Origin: Thunnus maccoyii
Taxonomy: Eukaryota; Chordata; Actinopteri; Scombriformes; Scombridae
Direction of reading: 5' to 3'
DNA length: 64,000 nt
NCBI RefSeq assembly: GCF_910596095.1
Contig: NC_056539.1
Coordinates: forward strand, 10,481,501-10,545,500
Within the stretch, counting starts at the first letter, position 1, and each line of letters begins with the position of its first letter. The position numbers and the translations under genes were made by a program. The notes under the pieces are model-generated. The model was not told where the DNA came from. It saw only the letters and a program-made list of their open reading frames with translations, and searched no databases. Shown in pieces: positions 11,875-24,479 of this stretch.

Positions 11875-12486
11875 GGTGAAGATTTGCCAAAGGACCTCTG
11901 TGAAAGCAGTTAGATACTGCAGACAGAATCGTGGTGGGTCTAACTTTATCTGGGTGAGAAACTGGAAAAAGGTCCCAACAAGGGGATGTTATGTAATACT
12001 GGCCTCTCATGTCCTGTGAGTGAAAAACAAGATTGCAGCTTGAACTGTTTCAGCTGGTTGTTGACTGTATGCACATGTGGTGCATGTTGAGGACACAGGG
12101 AGGCCTTCCTGGAAAATTAGAATACATGAAATAATAATTTTAAGGAGAATTATTTGTCAGTACAGCCTAGATCAACAATTCAGTTGTCAAACAAAGTAGG
12201 ATATGTAAAGGCATGTTCAAATACATTTTACAATAGATGTGTTTTTATGCGGGTGTATACTGTATAACAACCATGTTTAGTAGATAGTTGTGTCACTATC
12301 TCAAAATACATGAATTTAGCTGATAGCTACATTTGACCCTGTGCGGGTGCAGCAATAAAATAATGTAAGTCGTTAATCATTATCATAAATCAGTGATTAA
12401 CGTGAACTTCTCTTCATCCCATTTATGACCTTCATCACATCAAACCCACCAGACTTCACCTGCAGTTAACAGAGATTTGTCAAGTC
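11875..12486. other. 5' flank of gene A
   Basis: Spacer between the gene A start codon and the tandem junction at 12486/12487. I see no TATA box close to the ATG and no further exon. The last about 300 bases recur at 19797-20096 (essentially identical) and at 20670-20970 (about 3 percent different by eye). Confidence 0.6.
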
Positions 12487-13249
12487 ATGTGTTTGCTTGT
12501 AAAAGGTTAATATCTACTTTATAAGTGTCCAGATGCACTGTGGAAATATCTGCAGAAGCCTCCAGCTGCTGGAGAAGTTACATCTGATCTCCCATCTACA
12601 CCACTCTCTGAAGCAGGTCAGTTCAGCCAGATATTTGTTGTCTCTGTGTAATTGATAATACACTGCTTTGTTGTCATTATTATTACTATTGTTGTTGTTG
12701 AATGTTACAATTACACATTGTTAATAATTAAATGTAGGTCTTAGTCAAATTAAATAAAGTGTATTCGTAGAGTGCTACTTTATATGCAGTAGAATGACAC
12801 AAAGGACTTAATGCAATGGTGTAACAGTCTGGATGTTTTGTATGTTTGAATACAGCTGCAAGTGAAGCAACATCTAACATCATATCAAACACTCCAGCTA
12901 CCCTCAGTGAAACACAACCTGCAGCAGATGAGTTCTGTTCATTGTATGTTACAGCTGCAGTTATGTAACTAATGTCAATATGGACAAATCCAGACACATT
13001 TTACTCTAATTCTATCAAATATTCACAATCAGTTATGAACCTTTTTCACTCATGTAATTGAACAGTACTGGTCAATCGTTTTCTATAATTTATGCTTCAG
13101 ATGTGTTTATTGCCTGATATGTTGTAATTTATGAATCATTGTGTGTTCTTACTAAAGGATTAATAACTATATTTGCAGGTATGTTGGTGGGGTAGGGGCA
13201 ACAAATCCTTATCTCGCCTAGGGCACCAAAATGGCTAGAGTCGGCCCTG
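12487..13249 (+). mobile_element. 3' half of the hAT element carried in tandem copy 2
   Basis: Begins at the tandem junction, so the 5' 1 kb of the transposon is absent. It ends TCGGCCCTG at 13249, followed by the 8-base target duplication CCTTAACA (13250-13257). The second exon-like piece has CAGATGAG instead of CAGGTGAG, which removes the donor dinucleotide. Confidence 0.75.
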
Positions 13250-15233
13250 CCTTAACATCCACCCTTTTTATAGAATTTTCGCCTATTTGGCACACCCAAA
13301 TGGAAAAGCTTATAACAGAAGAACTGTAAGGCCATGATGCATGTATTAGGCTGTACAAAGGTGCTTAAGCAATGTACTTACATAACCAGTCACAGACCAC
13401 ACTTGCTTTCCTCTGACAAACAAGACCTCTGTCCTGCCATAGCAAGATGGCACTTAAGGTAATGGGTATCACTCATGAGCCACAGCACGCAGCAATATGA
13501 TAACATACATGCAAAACCTCCACTGTCTTTCAGTGAACTTAGACAGAGATTGGATGTGCATAGCGTAAAACAGAGTAAAATCAACAATACAAAATGCAGG
13601 TGGAGTAATTTGACAAACATTAGTTGAGAGCTAAAGAACACACACACCGTTGTTATTGTATTAGTCAGCTAAAGCTTAGCAGCCTGGATATCCATCATAT
13701 GGTGTCATTTATAGATGCAAAGTTCACAAGACTGTCTGTGTGTCAGAGTGCAAAATACCATATCGTCCTAAAAGAAAAAAAATGTCAAACTTTTAAGTAA
13801 CACAAATCACAAGACATTGTGATCTAATGGATGTATTCATGCATAATATATAATAATAAATTATCGAGTCAATATTAGCTCATGAAATTATGTAACACTC
13901 AATGGATCAACAGTTTATGAATGTCACACATTAATGAACAAATCATTAAATCAACATCTCTGGCTGAGTTCTTACTGGACACCCTGCAGCGAGCCAGTCA
14001 GTTCCCAGTTAACCAGTTCAGATACAGTAGTGTTTTCCAATCTTAGACCCAAAAGCTTGTCAGAGCAGTGAATGGATCAGCCTCTACAACAGCAACAAAT
14101 TAAATTGTTCTAAAGGATTTGGTCTTCTAGTGTTAGAAAGATAGATAGATATTACTGTAAGTACATTATAGGATAGTAGATGTTTTGAATCTAGGTTTCA
14201 CATATTGATTGTTCAAAGGTGTACTTGTCATGGAAAGACTGAAAAGACTAAACACACACACATGAAATAATACACAAAACACTGCTGGGTTGAAGTTTAA
14301 AAATTATAATTATACAATAAGGATACAGAACACACAAAGATTTGCATCAACTTGTCTCAACAACCAAAGAGCAAACCTAATCTATTATAGTGTCTGAAGG
14401 AACAGAGAAATGATCTGTGAGTGGTCAATGGCACACAGCCACAAGATATACATCTGCATGCACATGTACAAAGCAAAGGAACAATGATCTTACTCCCACA
14501 ATTCTGTACATTAAAATGATAAACCAATCATCTGATCATCTCATCACCTCAACACACTCCACTGACTTCACACTAAAGATCAGTTTACTAGATAAGTTTA
14601 TTTTCTGAGTTCAGGCTTAGAGACTGCTCATTTTCAACAGAAACTCTGCATTACAGACTGAGGGTGAGGAGTATAAAAGATGTGGGCATTTAGGCAGCAA
14701 GGGTCTAATGAAAAGATGTTTGGTGTTGCATTATGGAAAATGTGAGGATCCAGCGTTTTCAGAGCTTCGCCCTTACTAGGGACAAAAAATCAGTATCTCT
14801 CAGCGTCTGTTGCTTAGATTTTGTCCACCCTTTCTTCAAATATCTCTTGTGAGCTGGAGTACCTCTTTAAACGCCTTCATTCTGGACTAATCGTTGAAGA
14901 TTGTAAATTAAATCTTAGTATTAGTATAGTGAGCTATTATTGATGATCTTAAAATCCCTGTACACTCATTCTGGTCTTTGTTAAAGGTCTGAGGCAGGTT
15001 TCCCACTTACTGTAGGTGCAACAAAACTAACAGGAAAGTTGGGGGAAATGTTAGTCAATTTTGATTGTACTCATACACACATTTTTAAGAGGAGGTATGC
15101 TTTGACAAAATAACTAAAAACACCTCTTTCGGTGGACCATGACTATGCATGTGCCTTAATCATTTATGCACCAAATCTCAACTAGGCTTGCAGTTTGGTG
15201 TTGAAACAATAAACAAGACTGGTTGCCTTTGAC

Positions 15234-15706
15234 TTAAAGGGGAACTCCACCAATTTTACGCATCAAAGTATGTTTACAGGTCTTGAGGAGTACTAAAAAA
15301 TATGTGAAAAAAAGTTTCATAAAGCCCATTTTGGCTCCAGGTGTGGCCTGCGCCAAGTCTGCTGAATTGCCTAAAGTGATGTCACTTGAGTCAGTGTCGG
15401 TTGGGTCTGAAGACTACAAGTTTGAAATAAAAATAATATCTGGGTGTGGAGGTTAGAAAGGAGTGCAATTACCAGATTTCTTTTTGCACACTCCTGCTCG
15501 CTTACTTGAAGCAAGCAGCTCCAGGCTACGTTAGCTGCTACTAGCATAACACACCTGAATCTCTGATTAAAATGTCAGCAGTCACGTTGCATTGTGGGTA
15601 ATGTAGGAACCAGGTTCTGACAAGGAGGAACAATGTGTGGAATTAAAAGATGATTTTGGTTATGCTGCATTGATTTTGACCCTTTTTTGGTGGAGTACCC
15701 TTTTAA
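15234..15706. mobile_element. MITE flanked by TTAA (piggyBac-like), copy 2
   Basis: Duplicate of the element at 7624-8096, at the +7610 offset and with no differences I could see. Confidence 0.7.
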
Positions 15707-15908
15707 TACTTGTCAATATCTTCTGATCTACATGACTGATCGTTTTATTTCATTTTTATTCATTTTGTGGAGGATAATATTCATATATTACGCCAACTAG
15801 TTTTCAGCTGCAAGTCAGATCCAACTTGTGATATGGAGAACATGGAGATCCTTGTTATTGAGGCTTTGTGTTTGACTGGGATGAGAACAGCTGAAACAAT
15901 GGAGAGCA

Positions 15909-18900
15909 TTAGCGAGGCATGGCTAATATCCTGAAGCTCTCGGGGGAATAGGTGAAGCCAAGCACTCCCTCCAAGCTGGGCATTTCTCCAGGAACAGCAG
16001 AGAAGGTGAAGCGTTGCAGTAGGCATGTAAAGAAAAGAAACAACTCCATTCTGGCCAGGTGCTCCCCCAAACACACACGTTTACCTGTGAAGAAACAGTT
16101 GACAGCAGTTTAAGGTTGGTAGATTCCTAGTTTTCCCTTAGAAACTATGTTAGCTGCAATTCTCGTAAGCCAAATAGTGTTATAGAAAGCGGAGGAAAAA
16201 AACCTGCTGAAAATGGTAGGAATGCGTCTCTTCTGCGGAAGTTGCCCTCTGAATCCAAGAAATGTTCAGGATTGAAGATATCTGGAGTCGCCCACTCATC
16301 CTTATCAAAAAGCACTGATGAAAGGATTGTAGTAATAGCTGTTCCCTGGAAAAACAGTCATGAGATATTATCTAATATCAGTAAATAATCATTTATAAAT
16401 TTTATAGCTGGACATTCACCACCAAGTAAGTCTGGTAAATTGTGCTTCACCTTGGGTATGAAGTATCCTCCCAGTGTAGTGTCTTTACTGGCCATTTTGG
16501 GGAATCCCAGAGGAACAATATTCCCCATCCTTTGAATCTCATGGATGACGGCATCAGCGTAGGGCATGTTGGGTCTGTCGGCCAGTGTAGGCTGACGAGA
16601 CTGTCCAACCACTCTGTCTATCTCTGCCTGGACTTTCTCTGGGTGAGGAAGCAGAGTCAGAACTATGGTTCAAATAGCATAAAAAAACATCCATAAACTC
16701 CATGGGAATATTCAGGTGCTTCATATGGCTAATGAGGAGGATGAACTGACTTACTCTGTATCTCTGGGTAGTGCATCATGTATAGGAGAGCCCAGCGTAA
16801 AGTGGTAGCAGCTGATTCTGTCCCAGCCTCAAGCAGGTCGATGGTGCAAACGAGCAGGGTCTCGATGTTGAAGCCAGCCTGGGGATCCTTCTTCTTCTGG
16901 CAATGCGACAACAGAAAACACTGTTATTGTACGACATTAAACACAGTGCTCTGCTCTCATATTCTACTTTATATGAACCATGAAACAAATAATCAGTAAG
17001 TTTTCTGAGCCAAGCAAAACTCTTGAGAGGCATGTGTGGAGCCATATTAAGGATATTTTCCATTTGCCTAATCATCCCTATAAAGCAACAGAGAGTTTGA
17101 GGGGGTGCTATACTATATCATGTCTAAATTCAATAGTGAAAAAATATATTTACCACCCTTCAGTTACAATAGTTTGCTATTATGTGAAGAAGCATTTAAT
17201 CTTTTCTCTGTGCACAAGAGGTTTGTATTTTGCACAGATGAATAGGCCTTTTTTGTTTGTTTGTTATTGCACTCTATCAAGCCATTTCCATTATGGGACA
17301 ATACAGTTTCCATTACATTTGACTGTATACATTTTAAACGAGTTCAAGGAAGCTTTACTGAAAATATGGTAACAGCTTACCTTCTCCATCTCTGCCAGGT
17401 ATACATCAATATAATCACGAGGGTCATCAGGGTTCCACTCCTCCTGGTGCCTCTCTATTTCCTTTTGCAGGAACACTTCAATCTCCTTGTAGTTAGCGTG
17501 GACAGTCTGGTGAGGTCCCGGCAGGTACTTCATCAAACCAGGAAAGGCATCATACAGCTGTTGATGGAACAAACTTTCAGGTCAGTAAAAGACCAGCACT
17601 GCAGTTTGTTCTGTGAGTACAGCTCAATAGTTGAACTCAGGTGACAGATCAGTAATTACCTGAGTCTGAGCTGAGCCAGCGAGCAAAACAGCCTCATTGT
17701 CCAACTCCAGAATCTTGCAAAAGCTTTGATCACTGTATTCAAAGCGATGTCCAAAGACCACAGAGCAGATGATGTTACTCACTGCATTAGATATAGTGTA
17801 CTGGGGGTTGAATGGTCTTCCTGGGAATATATTGAATTCAATTCAAGTTATGATGAATATTACATATTCATAACAGACAAAAAGTATTTGTTCAAAGTGA
17901 GTCTACTTGCCTTGTTCCTCTTTGAAAGCTTCACAAAGGAAATGGCATTCCTCTTCAGTATATTTTTCCAGTGATTTCTGGCCCTCTCCAAAGTAACGCA
18001 GGTGAGTGTTGGTAAACTTCCTCTGCTTCTTCCACAGGTAACCATTGCTCATAACTATGCCTGTGATTTGATGTTATATCAAATTATTAACAAAGCAATT
18101 AAGCACTGCACACAGATTGCTGCATGTACTTTCATAAATATATGTACTGTGCTTGTTTATTAATTCTCTGCCTTTACAGGTTGAACAGTAATACAACAAT
18201 TAATTAACAATAATTAAGAAATGAAGACAATGATTTATACAAGCTATGATGAGATTGCCTTTTTTAAACTGGCAATCAGCTTCAGTTATTGTCAGTCCCT
18301 AACCTCTGCTGTGCTGAGTTTGGCATTAGATCATAGATGCTAAAATATCAAATTCACTGTATATATATTCTGCTTTCACATCATACTTTGTTCTATGCGA
18401 GTTCACTGACTGAATATTTAGATTCATCCTTCTATTGGGAGAAAAGAGATTTAATAAAAGACACTTGTGGTACCATTCATTCACTTACTCACCAATGCCC
18501 TTGAAAACAACATGGAAGAGGGGGACAGTAGGTCGATCAACAAAGCTGTCCAGCTGGCTGACGAGAGCCTCTTTGACCATCTTATATCCTGAAATAAACA
18601 CCATCCTCTCACTGCCTCTCCTCAAGCTGAACACTGGGCCGTATTCCTTAGCAAGCTGCATATCAAATAAAATAAAAAATATACATACTTTGTATGCATT
18701 TGACCGACTTTTGTAGTCTTTCAATATATTAATCATACTGTAAATGGAGCAGAAAACTGTTTTTTGTCAGTTGAAATGCTTACAAAGTGTAGAAAATCCT
18801 TCACACAAAGTCTTAAGACCTGGGGTCTAAAAAGTCAGTGAACACTCTTAATCTAGAAAGTGCATTGTTAATTACATTATTATTATTTCTGTTATTACTG

Positions 18901-19484
18901 GCTAACATGCTGCTATTATTGTGTCTTAGGTGCATGATATTACCTCTTTACTAACTTGTAACTGCATCTTTTTAACATTATATCAAGATTAACATTGTAA
19001 TTGTCATGTTTTACTAATGTTTTATTGCTTACTATTGCTCTGCGCGCATCAAAAAATGGTTATGATCAGTATTTCTTGGTTGTGTTTTGTTGTATTATCT
19101 TGCTTGCATGGCTACATTTACTGAATGAAATGAAAAAAACATGAACTCACCATGCTCTATTCAAGTCTTTATTTAGTAACTAACCGACATTCAATCAATC
19201 AAATCAATTCAAAGTCTGTTTTGTAAGGCCCTACCCCCTATATAAAGCAGCATGACATATAATATTGGTTTCAGTAAAATCCATGAAAATTTTGTCCTGA
19301 CCTTCTCCATTGTCTTGAAATCAACTCCTGTGAAGACATTTCCTAGAAAAGGCATAGCCCAGGGTCCCGGTGGAAAGCTGTGAGGCCTCCAGTTTCTGAC
19401 CACATCAGTTAATAATAACACTACAAAACTGAACAGCAGCCAACCAGTAAAGTCCATACACCCAAAAAGTGCTTGAAAAATCAT
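15909..19484 (-). CDS. cytochrome P450 family 2 (CYP2N-like), tandem gene B
   Basis: Every exon lies at +7610 relative to gene A: 19484-19302, 18655-18493, 18060-17911, 17820-17660, 17557-17381, 16896-16755, 16638-16451, 16345-16204, 16084-15909. The product is 493 residues with the same anchor, PPGP hinge, AGTES I-helix, EIQR and haem-loop Cys440. By eye only three coding bases differ from gene A, and all change the protein: Val44Met, Ser104Thr and Ala118Val. The last two fall in substrate recognition site 1 (B-C loop). Splice sites are conserved, including the GC donor of intron 3. The gene looks functional. Its upstream spacer is the same as that of gene A, so shared regulation is likely. 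An assembly duplication cannot be excluded from sequence alone, but scattered differences argue for two real copies. Confidence 0.92.
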
Positions 19485-20096
19485 GGTGAAGATTTGCCAA
19501 AAGACCTCTGTGAAAGCAGTTAGATACTGCAGACAGAATCGTGGTGGGTCTAACTTTATCTGGGTGAGAAACTGGAAAAAGGTCCCAACAAGGGGATGTT
19601 ATGTAATACTGGCCTCTCATGTCCTGTGAGTGAAAAACAAGATTGCAGCTTGAACTGTTTCAGCTGGTTGTTGACTGTATGCACATGTGGTGCATGTTGA
19701 GGACACAGGGAGGCCTTCCTGGAAAATTAGAATACATGAAATAATAATTTTAAGGAGAATTATTTGTCAGTACAGCCTAGATCAACAATTCAGTTGTCAA
19801 ACAAAGTAGGATATGTAAAGGCATGTTCAAATACATTTTACAATAGATGTGTTTTTATGCGGGTGTATACTGTATAACAACCATGTTTAGTAGATAGTTG
19901 TGTCACTATCTCAAAATACATGAATTTAGCTGATAGCTACATTTGACCCTGTGCGGGTGCAGCAATAAAATAATGTAAGTCGTTAATCATTATCATAAAT
20001 CAGTGATTAACGTGAACTTCTCTTCATCCCATTTATGACCTTCATCACATCAAACCCACCAGACTTCACCTGCAGTTAACAGAGATTTGTCAAGTC

Positions 20097-20970
20097 ATGT
20101 GTTTGCTTGTAAAAGGTTAATATCTACTTTATAAGTGTCCAGATGCACTGTGGAAATATCTGCAGAAGCCTCCAGCTGCTGGAGAAGTTACATCTGATCT
20201 CCCATCTACACCACTCTCTGAAGCAGGTCAGTTCAGCCAGATATTTGTTGTCTCTGTGTAATTGATAATACACTGCTTTGTTGTCATTATTATTACTATT
20301 GTTGTTGTTGAATGTTACAATTACACATTGTTAATAATTAAATGTAGGTCTTAGTCAAATTAAATAAAGTGTATTCGTAGAGTGCTACTTTATATGCAGT
20401 AGAATGACACAAAGGACTTAATGCAATGGTGTAACAGTCTGGATGTTTTGTATGTTTGAATACAGCTGCAAGTGAAGCAACATCTAACATCATATCAAAC
20501 ACTCCAGCTACCCTCAGTGAAACACAACCTGCAGCAGATGAGTTCTGTTCATTGTATGTTACAGCTGCAGTTATGTAACTAATGTCAATATGGACAAATC
20601 CAGACACATTTTACTCTAATTCTATCAAATATTCACAATCAGTTATGAACCTTTTTCACTCATGTAATTGTAAACAAAGTAGGATATGTAAAGGCATGTT
20701 CAGATACATTTTACAATAGACGTGTTTTTATGTGGGTGTATACTGTATAACAACCATGTTTAGTAGATAGTTGTGTCACTATCTCAAAATACATGAATTT
20801 AGCTGATAGCTACATTTGACTTTGTGCGGGTGCAGCAATAAAATAATGTAAGTCGTTAATCATTATCATAAATCAGTGATAAAAGTGAACTTCTCTTCCT
20901 CCCATTTGTGACCTTCATCACATCAAACCCACCAGACTTCACCTGCAGTTAACAGAGATTTGTCAAGTCC
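20097..20970. repeat. tandem unit, copy 3, internally deleted (gene lost)
   Basis: 20097-20669 matches the first 573 bases of copy 2 essentially exactly. At 20670 the sequence jumps to the last about 300 bases of the unit (AAACAAAGTAGGATATG.., equivalent to 19797-20096) and ends GTCAAGTC at about 20970. About 6.7 kb, including the whole CYP2 gene, is missing. The tail part is more diverged than the head part. Confidence 0.85.
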
Positions 20971-21946
20971 ATACAGTATTCAAACAGTATCATACATGAA
21001 ATGTAACTGAGGCTATTAAAGAAATCACTTGTTTACAATTTTTAGTTGTAATGGTGCTATTCAGCATAATAAAATGTGGTCTGATGCAGGTCTTCTTGCA
21101 AATATAAATGTTGGAATTTGCCAACAATCCTGTTTACATATCTGCATCAGCAACATCTTTGTGTGTTACAGAAAATTCTTTAGAGGATACAGCCAATTTT
21201 ATAACAGACCTCTTGCCCACAACCCAAATGACCAAGGTTTTATCCATAGCAGTGCCTCCTCTTCAATAAAAGCATTTGGCAGGATAGTCATGCCACTTAT
21301 TATAGGCTTTAGCAAATGTGTCAGAATTATTCCTCACAGCTCAATGTTGTGGCAGCTGCAGATCTTTCCTCAAAAATGGCCATTTATTATCCTTAATATC
21401 TTCCTAAATGAACAAAGAAATTCCACCAGACTTACATCAGAGGAAGTGAACCAGTTTATTGAGAGCATGACTTATTCTGGAGGAAAATACATTGTTTTTT
21501 GGGGGGTTGCAATAGTCAAGAGTTTTCTGGAACTAGCCTCTTGTAGCTTTAATAGGAAGTGCACATCACTCCTCCAGCATTGCCTTTAACATTCAGTCAT
21601 GTGGTTGCAGCTTGGTTTACAGCCACAGCATTAATATTGTCCAAAAGGCTGCTGAGTCAACTCTGAATTTGACCAGAGGTATCAGAGGATTTTCATGGGA
21701 CATTTACTGTTTTGGAGGCAGTGTTGTCACCATAAGGGAGTATAGGATGGAAGAAGAAATAAAATTTACAGATGTGTCAATAATGCCAATTTTAAAGAGG
21801 CCACAGAAGTCAGAAATGTCAAAGGAAGCTGCCAAATCCAGAGACATAAACAGCTGCATATTTGTGCTGTATCCCTCTAAAGCTAGAAAGTAGTCAATTC
21901 AGTGATTAAGCCCAACACACTTCTGCCGTCTTTGCTCAATTTGCAG
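20971..21946 (+). other. unassigned stretch with an open frame of 186 codons (21029-21589)
   Basis: Beyond the tandem array there is an open frame at 21029-21589 (+) and a shorter one at 21612-21893. Neither shows a domain, signal peptide or codon bias that I recognise. Another frame reads coding-like fragments (for example ENSLEDTANFITDLLP) broken by stops, which suggests a decayed gene or element. I do not assign a function. Confidence 0.3.
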
Positions 21947-24226
21947 AGAAATATGTAAATGTTTTCATCCTCCCCCTCTTTGGTGGGAGGATTGTGGTAA
22001 TTAATGGCTACAAGTTTGTGAAAGAAGCTCTGGTCCAAGGCGGAGAGGACTTTGTAGATCGCCCCACCATACCGCTGTTTTCTGAACTGATTGGGAATAA
22101 GGGTAACGTGTGTTGCATTTTGATTGTTGTTAATTAGTGTTCAGTCGGGGTAGTACATTCGGCATAGTAGCATTTAGTTGGTGATTAGTACAGTCAGTTC
22201 CAGTTACTTCCAGTCCAATGCTTGTTGCTTGTGGCCTCTTCAAGCGGCTATCAGAGGAAGCAGCAGAAGAGATGGAATCAACAATCCAGCAGGAGTGCAA
22301 CTATCTCACTAAGGCCTTTGACTTTCACCAAGGCACTGAAATCTTCTTTTTAAACACTTCTAATCAACCAATGTTTCTTAACTAGTTACAGGGCAGTACG
22401 CAACACAGAAGCATGCATTGGACCATGTACCATAGACCATGTGCATTTGACTCTCTATTGCTCTACTTTGTTATCTAAGGGACCACAACTTTTGCTTCAT
22501 TTTGGCAGCGGCTGGCATTCTGCATTTGTTATACCAACCTGTTAATCATTCATAATCAGAAGACATCCACTCTGACACAGAAGATAACTGACTCCATGGA
22601 AAACAAGATTAATGGCCAAACCTCAACCCCTTGTCACCGAGAGACTGAATCGACTGCTTCCTCATAGAAATGGAAAAGGTGAATGTTTATGTTTTTGTTT
22701 TCATCATTTTCTGATGAAATAAATGTAAGACATAAACTGTCTTTTGTGTCATCAATAGAAAGGGGGACAGAGATTCTGGTTTTGGTTCTTGTTCTGGTCT
22801 CGACAATTTGTGTATTTGCACCCTGGACCTGTTTGGTGCTGGAACTGAGACCATCACTACTTTACACTAGGCACTGTTATATATGATCTACTACCCTCAC
22901 ATGCACACTGTTTGCATATGAGTAATGTCGGTCACACCCCACTCCTGCATCTTTTAAGAGTTTCTTGATATGATAATATCTCTCACAGGTCAGCCCTGTA
23001 CTAAGAGCGAAAGCTTGTGGTATGTGTGACACAAAATTTTCCCCTCAGCCGTTGACGCGGTACACAAAATTCATATTATTTCCTGTTTTCACTGTGTGCA
23101 GAGATGGTACAGGCTGAAACTGATACTGTAGTCAGTTCATCCATACAGCCCTCTCAGACAGACAGACAAAACAGCCCTGTACTGATGCAGTCATCCATGA
23201 GATCCAGAGAAAGGACAACATCCCGCTCGGTTTGGTCCACATGGCAAATAAGGACACCATGCTGGAAAAGTACACAATCCCAAAGGAACATGAGAAAGAC
23301 CTGCTTTATGTGTGAATTTGTATATTGTTTACCAGGTTTCATATTCTAGCAGCATAGCTTTTTGGCCAGCGACTCATATGTCATGCTATTCCCAAAAACA
23401 CTTGATTGAACTTACAATGGTTTACAAACCAGTTCTTTTGAATTGCATTACTGCATGAAGATAACAACAACAACGAAAAAGATTTTTATACTGTATTGAA
23501 ATGTTAAAAACCTGTTTTAAAAAATAACCTATATACTGGCAAATAGTCAGCATTTGTTTTTTGTTTTTAGCATTTTTAGTTAATTGCAGAGGTATGGTCC
23601 TTTAAGTTGCACTTTGGTGCTGCTGGTTCTCAGTTACTAGTGTTAGGTTGAGCAGTATGCTCTTTAATCATTAGTAGTTCCCTCTTTCTTTTTGGCTGGC
23701 TGGTAGTGGGCGGGGCTTATCAATTAACTCGGTGGCCAAGGTGTGATAAGGCTTCTGGGAAACAGCATCAGGAAGTGATTTTTACCGTGAGAGTGAGAGA
23801 CTCAACACCGTCTTAACTTTTGTTTTTAGCCGTGAAACCTGCAAGCCATCTACCTCCAGCTTTGTTTTGTCGTTTTGGGATCAACTACAAAAAAACTTGA
23901 ACAAGAACTGTCTACTGTAACATAAAATGTGTCTATGACACCACACTTTATGTTAGAGAATGAACTTTCCCTAGACACGCAAGACATCTGACTGTCGGTC
24001 GTTCTCATAACACCAGGCATCTTTTCACCTTGTAAATTTCACCTGTTTCTTTTTTTTATGGCAAACTAACTAAAACAGACATCAAAGAACAAAAAGAGAT
24101 CTGTCTGATTTACTCTTTCATGAATTGTTTTTCCGCAGAGCACGATGATGCTACCCACACTGCACTCAGTTCTATCTGTTGAGTCAATGTGGGAAACTCC
24201 ACACTCCTTCATCCCTTTCAAAGAGG
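21947..24226 (+). pseudogene. CYP2 pseudogene (exons 2-8, decayed)
   Basis: The remnants run left to right, opposite to the tandem genes. Exon 2 (21947-22102) reads [19 protein letters not shown] and [11 protein letters not shown]. Exon 3 (about 22215-22340) retains STIQQECNYLTKAF. The exon 5 end (22621-22678) reads SPRD-stop-IDCFLIEMEK, with TGA at 22646. Exon 6 (about 22823-22890) reads LDLFGAGTETITTLH, then TAG at 22868. Exon 7 (about 23101-23290) needs a frameshift to join QAETDTVV to [20 protein letters not shown]. Exon 8 (24139-24226) reads LPTLHSVL and MWETPHSFIP. I do not see exon 1, exon 4 or the haem-binding exon 9. The stops, the frameshift and the lost exons make it non-functional. 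It retains the usual AGTET I-helix and comes from a CYP2 gene distinct from the tandem pair. Confidence 0.85.
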
Positions 24227-24479
24227 TTAGTCAGGGGTTACAAACCTTTAAAACTCAGTCATGCGCTGTTGATCAAGAGTGTTAAAGAGATAAAATGAAA
24301 CAAAAAGTAATTACCATGTGTTAGCATTGGGCCACTCTCTGTCCCAAACCTTACCGCCTTTGTGCTACGCTGTGATAAAACCACCAACTATCCCAAACTG
24401 AACCATGTGGGTTTCACAACACAATTAATCACTGTGTTCCACTGCATTTATTGTGTTATATAATTAATAAATAAAGACT
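24227..24479. other. no feature seen
   Basis: Short spacer between the last recognisable pseudogene exon and the LINE fragment. Exon 9 of the P450 was looked for and not found. Confidence 0.5.

Larger units (their letters stand above)
4885..12486. repeat. tandem unit, copy 1 (contains CYP2N-like gene A)
   Basis: The unit runs from CATGTGTTTGCTTG (4885), inside the hAT element, to GTCAAGTC (12486), then repeats at 12487. The offset between copies is exactly 7610 bases over the gene body. The first about 700 bases differ from copy 2 at several sites, including loss of a splice-donor-like GT in copies 2 and 3. Near 5660 copy 1 also lacks about 50 bases that include the 3' hAT terminus. Confidence 0.9.
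12487..20096. repeat. tandem unit, copy 2 (contains CYP2N-like gene B)
   Basis: A 7610-base unit nearly identical to copy 1, in the same orientation. It retains the 3' terminus and target duplication of the hAT element (to 13257) that copy 1 has lost. Differences from copy 1 are sparse substitutions and a few indels near 13180-13300. Confidence 0.9.
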
